Position numbers and translations under genes: made by a program. Below are positions 22,413-24,390 of a DNA stretch of 24,390 nucleotides, in pieces; within the stretch, counting starts at the first letter, position 1; every line of letters starts with the position of its first letter. Origin of the DNA: UMGS1474 sp050946775 (GTDB lineage: Bacteria > Bacillota > Clostridia > Oscillospirales > Acutalibacteraceae); the NCBI GenBank assembly GCA_050946775.1, contig JBMNVL010000015.1, positions 1 through 24,390 on the forward strand. The letters are read 5' to 3'. The notes below the pieces were generated by a model. That model was not told the origin of the DNA. It saw only the letters and a list, made by a program, of their open reading frames with translations, and ran no database searches.

Positions 22413-23045
22413 ATGCAAAGGCAAATCGCCAAAGATCTGCTCAAGATAAAAGCCGTCTTTTTCCGCCCGGAGGAACCCTTTACCTGGGCGTCGGGGATCA
22501 AAAGCCCGGTCTATTGCGACAACCGGCTGACCCTGACCGCGCCCGAGGTGCGCCTTGACGTGGAAAACGGTCTGGCGGCGCTCATCCGGGAGCATTATCC
22601 CGACGCGCAGGTGCTGATGGGCACCTCCACCGCCGGGATCGCCCACGCCGCCATCACGGCGCACCTGATGGGCCTGCCGATGGGCTACGTCCGCTCGGGC
22701 GCCAAGGATCACGGCCGTCAAAACCAGATCGAGGGCCGGCTGGAGCCGGGTCAGAAGGTGGTGGTGGTGGAGGATCTGATCTCCACCGGCGGCAGTGTGA
22801 TCGAGGTGGTGAACGTCCTGCGGGAAGCCGGCGCCGAGGTGCTGGGGATCGTCAGCATCTTCACCTACGGAATGCAAAAAGGGCTGGACCGGCTGGCGGC
22901 GGCAAACGTCAAAAACGTGTCGCTGACCAATTTTGACGTGATCGCCGCCGTCGCCGCCGAGGAAGGATACATCCGCCCCGAGGACGTCAAGCGGCTGATC
23001 GCTTTTCGCGACAACCCCGCCGACGAAAGCTGGATCGGGAAGTAA
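22413..23045 (+). CDS. pyrE: Orotate phosphoribosyltransferase
   Basis: PyrE joins orotate and PRPP to OMP. The 210-residue protein has the N-terminal FTWASGIKSPVYCDNR orotate-binding region, LMGTSTAGIAHA, K98 in VRSGAKDHG, and the PRPP motif VVVVEDLISTGGSV (116-129). The open frame extends upstream into the palindromic element, but AAAGGAGG (22397-22404) eight bases before the ATG at 22413 fixes the start. The gene is flanked on both sides by different palindromic elements, which break the otherwise tight spacing of the operon. Confidence 0.96.
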   Translation: MQRQIAKDLLKIKAVFFRPEEPFTWASGIKSPVYCDNRLTLTAPEVRLDVENGLAALIREHYPDAQVLMGTSTAGIAHAAITAHLMGLPMGYVRSGAKDHGRQNQIEGRLEPGQKVVVVEDLISTGGSVIEVVNVLREAGAEVLGIVSIFTYGMQKGLDRLAAANVKNVSLTNFDVIAAVAAEEGYIRPEDVKRLIAFRDNPADESWIGK

Positions 23046-23072
23046 CCAATCGCGCTGATCACTGGCGTGTTT

Positions 23073-23159
23073 GTAGGGGACGGGTTTCCCGTCCCGGTCA
23101 TTGCCGGGGCAATGACGCTGCTCCGGTGGAGCAGCCGGGAGGCGAAACGCCTCCCCTAC
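23073..23159. repeat. Four-hairpin palindromic element with GTAGGGGA ends, between pyrE and pyrB
   Basis: An 87-bp unit is bounded by GTAGGGGA (23073-23080) and its exact complement (23152-23159). The interior is four perfect hairpins: 23077-23095 (8-bp stem), 23097-23116 (9-bp stem), 23117-23135 (8-bp stem) and 23137-23155 (8-bp stem), each with a loop of 2-3 bases. The outer two share bases with the terminal repeats. It has no coding content and looks like a non-autonomous mobile element unrelated in sequence to the one before pyrE. Confidence 0.82.
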
Positions 23160-23200
23160 GCAGCAACCCCGCTTTTATCGTGACAAAGGAGGCGAAGGCC

Positions 23201-24121
23201 GTGCGCAGTCTGATCGACATCCAGGATCTGTCCCCCGAAGAAACCGAGGGGCTGATCGCCGTCGCCTGCGACATCATCGCTCATCCGCAGGCTTACAGCG
23301 AGCGCTGCCGGGGCAAAAAACTGGCGACCCTCTTTTTTGAGCCGTCCACCCGCACCCGGCTGAGCTTTGAAGCGGCGATGTACGAGCTGGGCGGCAACGT
23401 GCTGGGCTTTTCCGAGGCCAACAGTTCCTCCGCCGCCAAAGGCGAAAGCGTGGCCGACACCGCCAAAACCGTCAGCTGCTACGCCGATATCATCGCCATG
23501 CGCCATCCCAAGGAAGGCGCGGCGCTGGTGGCGGCCAAAAACGCCACCGTGCCGGTGATCAACGCCGGGGACGGCGGCCACTGCCACCCCACCCAGACCC
23601 TGGCCGATCTGCTGACCATCTACCGCCACAAGGGACGCTTCAGCGATATGACCGTCGGGCTGTGCGGCGATCTGAAATTCGGGCGCACCGTCCATTCTCT
23701 GATCCACGCCCTGTCCCGTTATGCGGGGATCCGGTTTGTGCTGATCTCTCCCGAGGAGCTCAAGCTGCCCAGCTACGTCAAAAAGGACGTGCTGCAAAAA
23801 AAGGGCATCCCCTACGTCCAGACCACCTCGCTGGAAGACGCCATGCCCGATCTGGACATTCTCTATATGACCCGGGTACAGCGGGAGCGGTTTTTCAACG
23901 AGGAGGATTATCTGCGGCTCAAGGACAGCTACGTGCTCGAACCCGAGAAGCTGCAATACGCCAAGGACGATCTGTGCGTTATGCATCCCCTGCCGCGGGT
24001 CAACGAGATCAGCGTGGCGGTGGACGACGATCCCCGCGCGTGTTATTTTGAGCAGGTGCGCAACGGCAAATATATGCGCATGGCGCTGATACTCAAACTG
24101 CTGGAGGAGGCGGGAGAATGA
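23201..24121 (+). CDS. pyrB: Aspartate carbamoyltransferase catalytic chain
   Basis: PyrB joins carbamoyl phosphate and aspartate, the first committed step. The 306-residue chain carries the carbamoyl-phosphate motif FEPSTRTR (STRTR 49-53), K80 in SSAAKGES, H129 in CHPTQTLADL, and HPLPRVNEI (262-270). An open frame begins at 23126 inside the palindromic element, but AAAGGAGG (23185-23192) points to the GTG at 23201, which also gives the family's usual length. The stop overlaps the next start as ATGA, as expected when catalytic and regulatory chains are made in equal amounts. Confidence 0.96.
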   Translation: MRSLIDIQDLSPEETEGLIAVACDIIAHPQAYSERCRGKKLATLFFEPSTRTRLSFEAAMYELGGNVLGFSEANSSSAAKGESVADTAKTVSCYADIIAMRHPKEGAALVAAKNATVPVINAGDGGHCHPTQTLADLLTIYRHKGRFSDMTVGLCGDLKFGRTVHSLIHALSRYAGIRFVLISPEELKLPSYVKKDVLQKKGIPYVQTTSLEDAMPDLDILYMTRVQRERFFNEEDYLRLKDSYVLEPEKLQYAKDDLCVMHPLPRVNEISVAVDDDPRACYFEQVRNGKYMRMALILKLLEEAGE

Positions 24122-24390
24122 ACATCGACTCCATTCAAAACGGCGTGGTGATCGACCACATCACCGCCGGCAGCGGCATGCGGCTGTACGAGCTGCTGGG
24201 GCTGGAAAAGCTCGACGTGTCGGTGGCCATCATCAAAAACGTCGTCAGCCGCAAGCTGGGCAAAAAGGACATCATCAAGATCGACGCCGATATCCCGCTG
24301 GATCTGGACGTGATCGGCTTTGTCGATCCCGGCGCCACCGTCAATATCATCAAAGGCGGACGGCTGGTGGAAAAACGGGCCATCGAGATG
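24118..24390 (+). CDS. pyrI: Aspartate carbamoyltransferase regulatory chain (3' end off the window)
   Basis: PyrI binds nucleotides and tunes PyrB allosterically. The visible 91 residues cover the allosteric domain: NGVVIDHITAGSGMRLYELL (about 8-27), the RKLGKKDIIKI stretch with nucleotide-contacting lysines, and GATVNIIKGG. The C-terminal zinc domain with its four cysteines lies beyond the window, so its intactness is unknown. The ATG overlaps the pyrB stop by 4 bases. Confidence 0.93.
   Translation, partial: MNIDSIQNGVVIDHITAGSGMRLYELLGLEKLDVSVAIIKNVVSRKLGKKDIIKIDADIPLDLDVIGFVDPGATVNIIKGGRLVEKRAIEM

Noticed and set aside
23126..23200. Upstream extension of pyrB starting inside the second palindromic element
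   Set aside because: The GTG at 23201 has AAAGGAGG at proper spacing and gives the usual length.
22221..23200. CRISPR array in the repeat-rich spacers around pyrE
   Set aside because: The repeats are inverted, not direct, and are not separated by unique spacers of regular length.

Overview
The window reads as chromosome of a G+C-rich member of the Clostridia, most likely an Oscillospiraceae/Ruminococcaceae-type gut Firmicute. The supports are a sortase (LPXTG) pilus locus, a LytS/YesM-type kinase with a SARP-like response regulator, PyrR-dependent RNA control of a one-cluster pyrimidine pathway, strong AGGAGG ribosome sites, and two families of intergenic palindromic elements that resemble repeats I recall from this group. 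The taxonomic call is inference; no rRNA or tRNA gene is present. No gene-free stretch exceeds 300 bases. The longest gaps are the pyr leader (15259-15464) and the pyrF-pyrE spacer (22221-22412), and both are filled with structured DNA.

Left part (1-7600, all minus strand). A pilus transcription unit runs leftwards from an extended -10 promoter near 4915. It encodes a DivIVA-like coiled-coil protein, a dedicated signal peptidase I, a large LPDTG-anchored tip adhesin with a von Willebrand A domain, and a major pilin cut by the window edge; a sortase would be expected beyond position 1. Upstream, ending in a bidirectional terminator, lies a two-gene kinase/response-regulator operon that may or may not control the pili.

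Middle part (7600-14575). A malic enzyme gene (minus) diverges from a two-gene plus-strand unit: an orphan substrate-binding lipoprotein and a cytoplasmic GH71/GH99-like glycoside hydrolase. That unit converges through a shared terminator on larC and larB, which make the nickel-pincer cofactor used by lactate-racemase-type enzymes. Upstream of larBC are two small membrane proteins of unknown function that seem related to each other. A terminator-like hairpin sits between them and larB.

Right part (14590-24390, plus strand). This is the de novo UMP pathway. pyrR is separate with its own promoter, and its leader carries a PyrR-binding hairpin that overlaps the pyrR ribosome site. Then comes a classical PyrR attenuator and pyrC-carB-pyrK-pyrD-pyrF-pyrE-pyrB-pyrI, tightly packed with several overlaps. 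The small carbamoyl-phosphate synthase subunit gene carA is absent from the cluster. Two different palindromic mobile-type elements flank pyrE.

The points most worth following up are the PyrR-binding hairpin over the pyrR ribosome site, the unknown membrane-protein pair linked to larBC through an attenuator-like hairpin, the missing carA, the lipoprotein/GH99 pair, and the two palindromic elements.
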